Source of the DNA: Ruminococcaceae bacterium Marseille-P2935
GTDB taxonomy: Bacteria > Bacillota > Clostridia > Oscillospirales > Ruminococcaceae
DNA length: 64,000 nt
Assembly: GCA_900104565.1 (NCBI GenBank)
Contig: LT629951.1
Location: 593,596-657,595, forward strand
Direction: 5' to 3'
Shown here: in pieces, positions 35,095 to 44,029 of the stretch
How positions within the stretch are numbered: the stretch's first letter is position 1
Layout of the letters: every line of letters begins with the position of its first letter
Program-made: the position numbers and the translations under genes
The notes under the pieces: generated by a model
Told to the model about the DNA's origin: nothing
What the model saw: only the letters and a program-made list of their open reading frames with translations
Database searches by the model: none

Positions 35095-36600
35095 ATGAGC
35101 GATATGGATCGTTTTGATCAGCAAGGGAACGGCTCGTCTAACGGCAATTCAAATCCGCAGCAGGAATCTCCAAAACAGGAGTCTGCGGGTGGGTATACCT
35201 ATGGCGGGCAAAACAATGGTTGGAATCAGGGGGCTGCACCTGGCCAATCGGATCAATCGAACCAATACAGCCAAACCAACCCCTACGGGAACTGGAGCAA
35301 TGGAGCCGCCAACAACCCTTATGCCAATATGCAAAATAATAAGGAAAATGTTGGCCCCGGTGAATACCAATGGAATTTTGAAGAATACGATTCCCAAAAC
35401 AAGAAAAACCATCGTGTCCCAAAAAGGAAAAAAGGCGGCATCATTGTCTTTTCAGTGCTGATGGCGCTGGTATTGGTAATTGGTGCGGGTTCTGTTGCCG
35501 GGTTTGGCGTGTACAATTATTTAAAACAGAATGATCAGCAATCCCAAAACCCTTCCTCCCCCAACCAGGGAGCAGGGGATACTTCCCAGCCGGACAGCGG
35601 CAACGTGCAGCTCAGCATTAAAGAGAGTCCCTCCAGTACGGAAACTGATCCGGTTACAGCGGATGGCAAGCTGACAACAGGCCAGATTTCGAAAAAAGTA
35701 GGTCCCTCCATTGTTGGAATTATAAACTACATGAACCCTACTGCCATGACCTCCACCAGCTCGACTGTTTCGGGTTCTGGCATTATCATAAGCGCAGATG
35801 GCTATATTGTAACCAATGCCCACGTTGTTGCTGATTCAGTTGGGCTGAAGGTGGTGCTTTCTAACGGAGAAGAGTTTGAGGCAAGGCTAGTAGGCAGTGA
35901 TGCGCAAACTGATTTAGCCGTATTGAAAATTGAATCTGACACAGCTTTGGCTTATGCCGAGTTTGGAGATTCCAGTAAAGTTGAGGTTGGCGATAAAGCC
36001 GTTGCGATTGGCAACCCAGGGGGGCTTACCCTTTCGGGCAGCGTAACCCAGGGGATTATTTCGGCAGTAGACCGGCCAATCAGCAGCAGTGACGGCGGGC
36101 AAACCATGAACTGCCTGCAGACCGATGCGGCAATCAACCCCGGAAATTCCGGCGGTGCGCTGATTAACGAATATGGCCTGGTCATTGGCATTAACTCCTC
36201 TAAAATAGCTGCTACCGATTATGAGGGGATTGGCTTTGCGATTCCCACCAACGAGGCTAAGCCAATTATTGAAGACCTGATCAATTACGGTAAAGTGACC
36301 GGCAGGGTGAAAATTGGGGTCACCCTCAAACAGGTAGATGTTGTGCTGGCAAGAATGAACAATCTTCCCACCGGTATGATGATTATGAGTACCGAAGAAG
36401 GAACCGATATTGTAAACAAAGCGATTCCTGGTGATATTATTACAGCGATTGACGGCCAAACAGTAGAAACCTTTAGCGATATTACAGACATTATTGAAGG
36501 GAAAAAACCAGGAGATGTGATTACAGTTTCAATTTTCCGCCGCACCCAGGGGCAACGGGATAAGACGTTTGACATTATGGTTTCCTTAGCAGAAAAATAG
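35095..36600 (+). CDS. HtrA/DegP-type serine protease (S1C)
   Basis: 501 residues: a Gln/Asn/Gly-rich cytoplasmic N-terminus (1-108), one membrane span (about 114-140), a trypsin-like domain with catalytic His243 (NAHVV), Asp273 (QTDLAVL) and Ser352 (GNSGGA), and a C-terminal PDZ domain (about 400-497). This is the membrane-anchored HtrA form of Firmicutes, which degrades misfolded secreted proteins. It lies 136 bases after the kinase and probably responds to that system. A four-codon ORF (ATG 35084) ends in TGA overlapping the HtrA ATG, a possible coupling device. Confidence 0.93.
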   Translation: MSDMDRFDQQGNGSSNGNSNPQQESPKQESAGGYTYGGQNNGWNQGAAPGQSDQSNQYSQTNPYGNWSNGAANNPYANMQNNKENVGPGEYQWNFEEYDSQNKKNHRVPKRKKGGIIVFSVLMALVLVIGAGSVAGFGVYNYLKQNDQQSQNPSSPNQGAGDTSQPDSGNVQLSIKESPSSTETDPVTADGKLTTGQISKKVGPSIVGIINYMNPTAMTSTSSTVSGSGIIISADGYIVTNAHVVADSVGLKVVLSNGEEFEARLVGSDAQTDLAVLKIESDTALAYAEFGDSSKVEVGDKAVAIGNPGGLTLSGSVTQGIISAVDRPISSSDGGQTMNCLQTDAAINPGNSGGALINEYGLVIGINSSKIAATDYEGIGFAIPTNEAKPIIEDLINYGKVTGRVKIGVTLKQVDVVLARMNNLPTGMMIMSTEEGTDIVNKAIPGDIITAIDGQTVETFSDITDIIEGKKPGDVITVSIFRRTQGQRDKTFDIMVSLAEK

Positions 36601-36651
36601 TTTTAGCTGTTGTATAAATTGTGGCAATTCTTAAAAAAATGTTTTTTTAAA

Positions 36652-36692
36652 AACGGGAATCACTTGATTGTGTGGTTCCCGCTTTTTATTTG
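36652..36692 (+). terminator. Terminator of htrA
   Basis: CGGGAATCAC pairs with GTGGTTCCCG (wobble) and is followed by CTTTTTATT. Confidence 0.7.
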
Positions 36693-36941
36693 CTTTTGTA
36701 GAAAAAACTACTGGTTACAGGCAGGGCGGCAGCATATATAGACAATCGTTTTTGCGGCCAAATAGACCTTATCACATAATATGGCCTTTTGTCCTGGGTG
36801 TTTTGGGTATATGATATACGAATCTATTGTGTTAGGGTTAAGCATTGGGCAAAAAGTTTGAACCGGTATGTTTAGCCAGGTGCGGTCTGAAAATATTTTA
36901 TGGGAAGTATTTATTCCATCTAAAATTTTCTATTATAATAA
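36693..36941. other. Intergenic stretch before the antiporter
   Basis: No gene visible; no match to c-di-AMP or K+-linked riboswitch motifs that I could recognise. Confidence 0.4.
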
Positions 36942-36970
36942 TTGCACAAATTTTTGTTTTTTGTTATAAT
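36942..36970 (+). promoter_or_regulatory. Promoter of the K+/H+ antiporter
   Basis: TTGCAC, 17 bases, TATAAT. Transcription would start near 36977. Confidence 0.7.
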
Positions 36971-37075
36971 TACTATGATAATATGTCCATATGTTGTTGG
37001 GTATAAAAATGAATATTTATACCAGGGTGCCTATTGGGCACTCCGTACTTCTAAGAGAAAGAAGGATTCCATAAC

Positions 37076-37084
37076 ATGAAATAA
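37076..37084 (+). other. Start-stop mini-ORF (ATG AAA TAA)
   Basis: AAGGA lies 9 bases before ATG, which is followed by one Lys codon and TAA. It is in frame with the antiporter, whose GTG lies 10 bases beyond. It is either a leader for termination-reinitiation or the true gene start broken by a stop. Confidence 0.5.
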
Positions 37085-37093
37085 AAGAATAGT

Positions 37094-38521
37094 GTGGTGA
37101 TTTTATTGGCGCAGATGATGATATTAATTGGGCTGGTGCTTATTCTTTGTGTGGCCTCAAGTAAATTACTCTATCGTTTTGGGGTGCCGACTCTGCTGAT
37201 CTTTCTGGTACTGGGTATGTTATTCGGTTCAGATGGTATTGTAGGGATTGATTTTGATAACTTTGCTTTAGCTCAGCAGATTTGTTCGGTAGGGCTGGTG
37301 TTTATTATGTTTTACGGGGGTTTTGGCACCAATTGGAAGATGGCCAAACCCGTTGCATCTCAGTCCATACTGCTGTCTACCCTTGGTGTGGTTGTAACAG
37401 CAGGGCTTACCGGATTATTCTGTTATTTTGTATTGCATACAACATTGCTGGAGGGGCTGCTGATCGGTTCCGTAATCGGCTCTACTGATGCCGCTTCGGT
37501 ATTTGCTATTTTACGTTCGCGCAAACTAAACTTGAAAAATAATTTAGCGTCATTGCTTGAGGTGGAAAGCGGAAGCAATGACCCGATTTCATATATGCTT
37601 ACTATTGTTGTTCTTACCTTTATGTCGGGGGGAGACGCCAAAACACTGCCGATTATGCTTGTCAAACAGGTATTGTTTGGGTTAGTCATAGGATTTTTAA
37701 TTGCAAAGCTGGCCGCCTTTGTGCTGCGCCGTATTCATTTTGAAATCACCGGGCTTTATTCTATTTTAGTGGTAGCAGTAGCCCTGCTTGGTTTTGCGGT
37801 AAGTGAAGCATTTGGCGGGAATGGGTACTTAAGCGTTTACCTGGTTGGAATTATATTAGGCAACAGTAAAATACTGCACAAAAAAAGCCTGGTTCATTTT
37901 TTTGATGGCATTTCTTGGCTTATGCAGATCATGCTTTTCTTCGTTTTAGGGTTACTGTCATTCCCTTCCAATTTTACAGCAGTGCTTGGCACCGCTGTAG
38001 CGGTATCAGTTTTTTTAATTGTAGTTGCCCGGCCTATCGCTGTATTTAGTGTTTTAAGCTGGTTTAAAACGCCAATCAAGCAGCAGCTGTTTGTATCTTG
38101 GGTAGGGCTGCGGGGTGCGGCGTCGATTGTATTTGCTATATTTGCAGTTGCATACAATGTACCGATTAAAAATGATATTTTTCATATTGTGTTTGTAGTT
38201 GCACTTCTTTCGGTTGCGGTGCAGGGTACCTTAATTCCGACAATTGCCCGAGGGTTAAACCTGGTAGATAATGAAACGACGGTGCTTAAAACCTTTACTG
38301 ATTATCAGGAAGAGCTTTCGACCAAGCTGATTGAGCTGCCCATAACAGCGGATAGTGACTGGAACGGAAAAAATATTATGAATGCGAATATTCCGGAAGA
38401 AATTTTAGTGGTGATGATTAAGCGAAAAGGTGATGTGATTGTTCCAAAAGGTTCGACCGAAATTCATGAAGGGGATGTGCTGGTGCTTAGCGGCAATCAC
38501 TTTGAAGAAATCGCAATGTAG
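37094..38521 (+). CDS. CPA1-type K+/H+ antiporter with C-terminal RCK_C domain
   Basis: Integral membrane cation/proton antiporter of about 475 residues with 12-13 hydrophobic segments from MILIGLVLILCVASSKLLYRFGVPTLLIFLVLGMLFG. The transport core has GSVIGSTDAASVFAIL and EVESGSNDPISYML, the ND pair typical of CPA1 K+/H+ exchangers (NhaP2/CvrA). The C-terminus (about 415-475) is a TrkA_C/RCK_C domain: GKNIMNANIPEEILVVMIKRKGDVIVPKGSTEIHEGDVLVLSG. Such domains bind c-di-AMP in some Firmicutes. The start is uncertain among GTG 37094, GTG 37097 and TTG 37106, none with a good SD; the best SD serves the start-stop element upstream. Confidence 0.9.
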   Translation: MVILLAQMMILIGLVLILCVASSKLLYRFGVPTLLIFLVLGMLFGSDGIVGIDFDNFALAQQICSVGLVFIMFYGGFGTNWKMAKPVASQSILLSTLGVVVTAGLTGLFCYFVLHTTLLEGLLIGSVIGSTDAASVFAILRSRKLNLKNNLASLLEVESGSNDPISYMLTIVVLTFMSGGDAKTLPIMLVKQVLFGLVIGFLIAKLAAFVLRRIHFEITGLYSILVVAVALLGFAVSEAFGGNGYLSVYLVGIILGNSKILHKKSLVHFFDGISWLMQIMLFFVLGLLSFPSNFTAVLGTAVAVSVFLIVVARPIAVFSVLSWFKTPIKQQLFVSWVGLRGAASIVFAIFAVAYNVPIKNDIFHIVFVVALLSVAVQGTLIPTIARGLNLVDNETTVLKTFTDYQEELSTKLIELPITADSDWNGKNIMNANIPEEILVVMIKRKGDVIVPKGSTEIHEGDVLVLSGNHFEEIAM

Positions 38522-38545
38522 AGCTTAACAAACCAATAAATAAAA

Positions 38546-38577
38546 ACGCACTGCAACTTTTGCAGTGCGCTTTTTTG
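38546..38577 (+). terminator. Terminator of the antiporter gene
   Basis: GCACTGCAA pairs with TTGCAGTGC, extended by A/T pairs and followed by TTTTTT. Confidence 0.85.
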
Positions 38578-38874
38578 ATGGTCTATTTAACGTTAAAATT
38601 TTTTGCAGGCGGGGTAGAATTTATCAATTTACTCTTGCAGTATATTAACTAAGAGGAAGAATTACCTTCTCTGACAACTGCAGAATTCTGGATGGTACCG
38701 GATTGCTTCGGTATTCTGGCTGCTCTTACATAATGCATACCCGCATTATATTTAACCGTACGATGCAGCCAAATCAAACAATAAATAACATTGCAGCAAT
38801 AGCCTGTGACTAAGCGGTTGTATTCGAATTCAAAAGAATGCCGTTATTGTCATTTTGAATGTAAAATATTTCAT
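38578..38874. other. Intergenic stretch
   Basis: No gene or clear site visible between convergent units. Confidence 0.4.
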
Positions 38875-40143
38875 TTATAACGACGTCATTTTTAAAGCCT
38901 TCAAAAAGAAATCAGGCTGACCAAAATTGCCCGATTTTAATACAATACGAACCTGAGCATTTTGAACAGGCTGCATGACTGGAACGCCAGGCGCTACACT
39001 GGAGCCCATTAGATAAGAGGAATACCCCAGCCCTTTTGTAACGGCGCCGGAGGTTTCTCCGCCCGCAATAATCAATCGGAAAATTCCCTGAGCGACTGCC
39101 CTGACAGCCAGGTCGCGCATCAGGGTTTCTAGGGCAAAGGCTACCCGCTCTGCTCCTAGAAACTGGGTTTTCTCTACTTCCGAAGGGCTCGCGGAACTGT
39201 AAAGGAGAATATCTTCGCAGGGGTTGCTGTCAATGAATTCCCATAAAGTATTTATATTTTGCGTACCTGCCAACAGGGCTTCAGGCATAATTTTGCAGGC
39301 TTTCCCGCCTTCCTTTATAAAAACATCAATCTGCTCGCGAGTTGCTGCCGAGCAGCTGCCGGCCAAAATGATTGCCCTGCCCCCGGCTCCATTGCAGATG
39401 GGGGTTGGCCTGGTTGAAAGGGATTGGCTGTACAATTGCGCCAGAGGCTGCAAAATACCCGATCCCCCGGTAAGCAAAGGGAGCTGTTCAAAAATTTTAG
39501 CGATTAACTGGCCATGATGATCTTCGAAATAATCTGGAATTAAATAAAAGTGCTTATTCTGTTTTGATGCCGATTGAATCAGTTGGTTCAATTCCCCGTG
39601 TTTTTCTGATTCCAGCAAGGGTGCAGGCACGCAATAGCAGGCATAATCGCTTTGCGGATCCATCAGCTTTTCAATCGAACTGTCCCACATGGGGTTAAGG
39701 GGGTGGTTTTTCATTGGGCTTTCATCCAGTGGAATGCCGTTTACAAAAAGATGGCCGCTGCGCACGGTTCGTCCGTTTACGGGCAGGGCGGGGCATAGAA
39801 TGGTGTAGGGGGTATGCAATTCTCTTAGAAGTGCATCCGCAACGGGGCCAATGTTGCCTTTATGGGTTGAATCAAAGGTGGAACAGTATTTAAAGTAAAT
39901 TGTCTTGGCCCCTTTTGCCTTCAGCCACCGGGCGGCTGTCAGGGTTTGTGCAACAGCATGATGGGCTGGGACAGAACGGCTTTTTAAAGCAATTACCACT
40001 GCGTTTACGTTTTCCAGTGGAAGGTTTTCTTCCGGAATTCCATTGATCAACTGGGTATTTAACCCACCTGCAGATAAAAAGGAAGCTGCATCGCTTGCAC
40101 CGGTAAAATCATCTGCGATACAGCCAATCATAATAGAACTCAC
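38875..40143 (-). CDS. Four-carbon acid sugar kinase family protein (DUF1537/OtnK type)
   Basis: 422 residues. The N-terminal domain starts IGCIADDFTGASDAASFL, the signature of four-carbon acid sugar kinases, followed by KYCSTFDSTHKGNIGPVADAL. The C-terminal nucleotide-binding domain has LAGSCSAATREQID, then RLIIAGGETSGAVTKGLGYSSYLMGSSVAPGVPVM. Characterised relatives phosphorylate erythronate, threonate or 2-oxo-tetronate sugars. They usually sit with a PdxA-like dehydrogenase, aldolase or transporter; here the gene stands alone with gaps of about 350 and 700 bases. The start is GTG 40143, with AGAGAGGA upstream; the third codon after it is an alternative. Confidence 0.88.
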   Translation of the reverse strand: MSSIMIGCIADDFTGASDAASFLSAGGLNTQLINGIPEENLPLENVNAVVIALKSRSVPAHHAVAQTLTAARWLKAKGAKTIYFKYCSTFDSTHKGNIGPVADALLRELHTPYTILCPALPVNGRTVRSGHLFVNGIPLDESPMKNHPLNPMWDSSIEKLMDPQSDYACYCVPAPLLESEKHGELNQLIQSASKQNKHFYLIPDYFEDHHGQLIAKIFEQLPLLTGGSGILQPLAQLYSQSLSTRPTPICNGAGGRAIILAGSCSAATREQIDVFIKEGGKACKIMPEALLAGTQNINTLWEFIDSNPCEDILLYSSASPSEVEKTQFLGAERVAFALETLMRDLAVRAVAQGIFRLIIAGGETSGAVTKGLGYSSYLMGSSVAPGVPVMQPVQNAQVRIVLKSGNFGQPDFFLKALKMTSL

Positions 40144-40545
40144 CGAGCACTCATCCTCTCTAATTAAAATACTTCCATGTTATGTGTCTGTTTTGTAATA
40201 TCCCAAGCCAGCGCAGCACGGCTGGCTTAAATTTATTTTAATTATATAACGGTAAAACGGCTTTGTGCAAGATGCTTTACGTTATGAATATCAATATAAG
40301 GTTTTCGAATACGCTGTGTCTGGAACCGGAGAAGGAACATTCTGTTCCATTCCAGTATAAAAAATACTGACCTGAGGGAATGTGTTTTTTTAACACAGAT
40401 GCAGATCAATTCTGCGAAGGAAAATGCCAGTACAAAACTTCCTGGGAACTTATCTCACCCTGACTCCTGGAAGGAAATATGCGTAATTTACCCTACGTAT
40501 CATTAGTACGTTCTTTTCGGGGGAATGCAAATAATCCGTATAGAG
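40144..40545. other. Intergenic stretch, no supported gene
   Basis: AT-rich start region of the kinase gene; no ORF with a ribosome binding site. Confidence 0.4.
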
Positions 40546-40583
40546 AACCGCTACGCTGTTGATTTTACGTTAGCGTAGCGGTT
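40546..40583. repeat. 12-bp inverted repeat, possible terminator
   Basis: AACCGCTACGCT and AGCGTAGCGGTT form a perfect stem with a 14-base loop. No strong T-run follows. It may end carB transcription on the minus strand. Confidence 0.5.
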
Positions 40584-40840
40584 TGCTTGTTCGGTATTCT
40601 GATTTTTGTAAACATCCTGATTCGAGAATTATAAATTTCCTTTATTTTGTTGAAAGTTCGGCCTGTGGTTTAAAACTGTATCTGAAAAGTTTTCCTATTG
40701 CCTCATTCTGCCAAAAGGAATTTACCGCTTAACAGCGCCTTTTTAGAACGTAGCCATTATTTTACACCCCATAAAGGAAAATAGAAATTACAGCATTACT
40801 AAAAATTCAGAGCTCTTGTTAGACCAAAACCGTTGGCTTT
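40584..40840. other. Intergenic stretch after carB
   Basis: No gene visible. Confidence 0.4.
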
Positions 40841-43800
40841 TTAAATTTTGGTCATGTCCACCAGCGGAATATCGTCAATCCCAGCGCCCCGCTCTAGGGT
40901 GCTTACCAAAGCACCGGCAGTATCTAAAGAAGTAAGGCAGACAATGGAGCGTTCAATGGCGTGCCGGCGCATCTGCACCGAGCGTCTGGCAGGCTGGCGG
41001 CCTTTGTCCGAGGTGGAGATCAGGTAATCTACCCTGCCGTCCTGGAACAGTTTGTAAATGGTTGGCAGCTCGTTATTGGGGGAGATGAGCAGCGCAGGCA
41101 CTCCCGCTTTGTTGAGCGCTTCACCGGTGTGCCAGGTGGCATACAAGGTAAAACCAAGGTCACTGTAACGTTTGGCAAGAGGAATGATTTCCTCCTTATC
41201 CTGGTCACGCACCGAAACCAGCACCCCACCGGTTTTGGCTTTTACCATTCCAGCGGCAGTCAGCCCTTTGTATAAGGCATCCTGAAAGGTACGGGCAATT
41301 CCAAGAACTTCTCCGGTGGACTTCATTTCCGGTCCCAGGTGGATATCCACATCCTGTAGCTTTTGAAAACTAAAGACGGGCACCTTTACCGCCACATAGC
41401 CATGCCAAGGGGTAACCCCGGTGCCATAACCCAGATCGGTCAGTTTTTCGCCCAGCATTACCCGGGTGGCAAGCTCGACCAAGGGTACTCCGGTTACCTT
41501 GCTGATATAGGGAATAGTACGGGAGGAACGGGGGTTTACTTCAATAACATAAACCTGACCTTCAAAAAGCACATACTGAATATTTACAAGGCCCAGCACC
41601 TTTAACTCTTTGGCCAGAATTTTGGTGTATTCTACAATCGTGTCAACCGTCTGCTGGGAAAGGGTTTGGGGCGGATAAACCGAGATAGAATCCCCCGAAT
41701 GTACCCCGGCACGTTCCACATGCTCCATAATGCCGGGAATGAGGATGTTTTCTCCGTCAAAAACAGCATCCACTTCAATTTCGGTTCCCATCATATATTT
41801 ATCAATGAGCACCGGGTTTTCAATGCCGTTCTGCATAATAATGCCCATGTATTCCACCACATCCTGGTCGGTGCAGGCAATAATCATATTTTGCCCGCCT
41901 AAAACGTAGGAGGGGCGTAGCAGAACAGGGTACCCCAGTTTGTCGGCGCATGCTACGGCATCCTTTACGTTGTATACGGTGTAGCCCTTTGGCCGGGGGA
42001 TTCTGCACCGTTCCAGCAGCTCGTCAAACCGTTCCCGGTCCTCTGCAAGGTCAATGCTGTCTGCACTGGTGCCAAGAATGTTGACCCCCTTGGCTGCCAG
42101 CTTGTTTGCCAGCTTAATGGCGGTTTGTCCGCCAAACTGGACCACAACCCCCCAGGGTTTTTCGGTTTCCAGCAAACTTTCCACATCTTCAAAGGTGAGG
42201 GGGTCAAAATAGAGCCGGTCAGCAGTGTCAAAATCGGTCGAGACGGTTTCGGGGTTATTGTTGGCGATCACCGCTTCGCAGCCGCATTTTTTTAACGCCC
42301 AAACGCAGTGAACCGAGCAGTAGTCAAACTCGATCCCCTGGCCAATCCGGATTGGGCCAGAGCCAAATACGATCACCTTTTTTTTATCACTGCTGTGTTC
42401 CTGCAAAAATAGCTTGGCTTCATTTTCATGCTCAAAGGAGGAATAGAAGTAGGGGGTTTCGGCAGAGAATTCTGCAGCGCAGGTATCCACCATTTTATAG
42501 GACGCAAACTGCCGGCCGTTTACTTTCTGGCCGCTTATCCGTTCAATGGCACTGTCTAAAAAACCCTGTTTTTTTGCAGTCAGGTAAACAGGTGCGGTTA
42601 ACAGGGAAGAGCGCAGCTGCTGTTCGGTTTTTAAAATGGAAGTAAGCTTGTTTAAGAACCAGTGGTCAATTCTGGTGATGTTAAAAATTTCTTCCACCGG
42701 CATGCCGCGTTTTAATGCTTCGTATACCGCAAACAGCCGCTCGTCGGTGCAGCTGCCCAACAAGTCTTCCAACTGCATGTCGGTCAGCTCAGCCAGCTTG
42801 GGCAGGGTGAGAGTGTCGATGCCAAGCTCGATGGAACGCACTGCCTTCATCAACGCCTCTTCAAAGCAGGCGCCAATGGCCATTACCTCTCCGGTGGCTT
42901 TCATCTGGGTGCCCAACGTGCGTTTGCCGTAAACAAACTTATCGAAGGGCCATTTGGGGAACTTTACCACAATATAATCCAGTGAAGGCTCAAAACAGGC
43001 ATAGGTTTTTCCGGTGACAGCATTTAAAATTTCGGTTAAGGTATACCCAATGGCAATTTTAGTGGCCACCCGGGCAATGGGGTAACCGGTCGCCTTGGAC
43101 GCTAAAGCCGAAGAACGGGAAACCCTGGGGTTCACTTCAATGACAGCGTATTCAAAATTATCAGGGTTTAAGGCAAACTGGCAGTTACATCCGCCTTCTA
43201 CCCCCAGCTCCTGAATGATCCTCAGCGAAGCGGTACGCAGCATCTGGTACTCTTTGTCGCTTAAAGTAACAGCTGGCGCCACAACAATAGAATCCCCAGT
43301 ATGTACCCCCACAGGGTCCAGGTTTTCCATGGAACAGACAGTGATAACATTATTCTGGCTGTCGCGAATGACTTCAAATTCAATCTCTTTCCAGCCGGAG
43401 ACACAGCGCTCAATCAGCACCTGGGTGATGGGGGAAAGCCGCAGCCCATTTTCGCAAATTTCTTTTAATTCCTCCGGGTTTGCGGCAATGCCGCCGCCGG
43501 TACCCCCTAGGGTGAAGGCCGGGCGCACAATGACCGGGTAGCCAATCTCTTCAGCAAAGAAGAGGGCGGCAGGTACATCGTTTACCACTTTGGAAGGGAT
43601 GCAGGGCTGGCCGATTGCTTCCATGGCGTTTTTAAACAGCTGGCGGTCCTCGGCTTTGTCAATAGTTTCAGGCTTGGCCCCCAAAAGCTGAATGCCGTGT
43701 TTTTCTAAAAAACCTTCTTTGGACAGCTGCATCGAAAGGGTGAGCCCCGTCTGCCCTCCCAAGGTGGAAAGCAGGCTGTCGGGCTTTTCCAGCTCTATGA

Positions 43801-44029
43801 CCCGCTTTACCACATCCAGGGTGAGGGGTTCGATATAAATGCTGTCGGCCATTGCCTTGTCAGTCATGATGGTGGCGGGATTGGAGTTAATTAGCACAAC
43901 TTGCAGGCCTTCTTCTTTTAAGGCCCGGCAGGCCTGGGTGCCGGCATAATCAAATTCGGCCGCCTGGCCAATGACAATTGGGCCGGAACCAATGACCAAA
44001 ACCTTTTTCACCTGTTTATTCAGCGGCAT
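40841..44029 (-). CDS. carB: Carbamoyl-phosphate synthase large subunit
   Basis: Makes carbamoyl phosphate from ammonia, bicarbonate and two ATP. 1062 residues, the normal length, built from two homologous ATP-grasp halves: KKVLVIGSGPIVIGQAAEFDYAGTQACRALKEEG near the start and KKVIVFGSGPIRIGQGIEFDYCSVHCVWALKKCG at about 550. ATP-binding loops PAFTLGGTGGG and PSYVLGGQNM are present. The C-terminal MGS-like allosteric domain starts near residue 930. It overlaps carA by 14 bases and is last in the arginine cluster. One copy would serve both arginine and pyrimidine synthesis unless another exists elsewhere. Confidence 0.97.
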   Translation of the reverse strand: MPLNKQVKKVLVIGSGPIVIGQAAEFDYAGTQACRALKEEGLQVVLINSNPATIMTDKAMADSIYIEPLTLDVVKRVIELEKPDSLLSTLGGQTGLTLSMQLSKEGFLEKHGIQLLGAKPETIDKAEDRQLFKNAMEAIGQPCIPSKVVNDVPAALFFAEEIGYPVIVRPAFTLGGTGGGIAANPEELKEICENGLRLSPITQVLIERCVSGWKEIEFEVIRDSQNNVITVCSMENLDPVGVHTGDSIVVAPAVTLSDKEYQMLRTASLRIIQELGVEGGCNCQFALNPDNFEYAVIEVNPRVSRSSALASKATGYPIARVATKIAIGYTLTEILNAVTGKTYACFEPSLDYIVVKFPKWPFDKFVYGKRTLGTQMKATGEVMAIGACFEEALMKAVRSIELGIDTLTLPKLAELTDMQLEDLLGSCTDERLFAVYEALKRGMPVEEIFNITRIDHWFLNKLTSILKTEQQLRSSLLTAPVYLTAKKQGFLDSAIERISGQKVNGRQFASYKMVDTCAAEFSAETPYFYSSFEHENEAKLFLQEHSSDKKKVIVFGSGPIRIGQGIEFDYCSVHCVWALKKCGCEAVIANNNPETVSTDFDTADRLYFDPLTFEDVESLLETEKPWGVVVQFGGQTAIKLANKLAAKGVNILGTSADSIDLAEDRERFDELLERCRIPRPKGYTVYNVKDAVACADKLGYPVLLRPSYVLGGQNMIIACTDQDVVEYMGIIMQNGIENPVLIDKYMMGTEIEVDAVFDGENILIPGIMEHVERAGVHSGDSISVYPPQTLSQQTVDTIVEYTKILAKELKVLGLVNIQYVLFEGQVYVIEVNPRSSRTIPYISKVTGVPLVELATRVMLGEKLTDLGYGTGVTPWHGYVAVKVPVFSFQKLQDVDIHLGPEMKSTGEVLGIARTFQDALYKGLTAAGMVKAKTGGVLVSVRDQDKEEIIPLAKRYSDLGFTLYATWHTGEALNKAGVPALLISPNNELPTIYKLFQDGRVDYLISTSDKGRQPARRSVQMRRHAIERSIVCLTSLDTAGALVSTLERGAGIDDIPLVDMTKI

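Noticed and set aside
36693-37075. c-di-AMP riboswitch before the K+/H+ antiporter
   Set aside because: The gene type suggested it, but no conserved core motif is visible.
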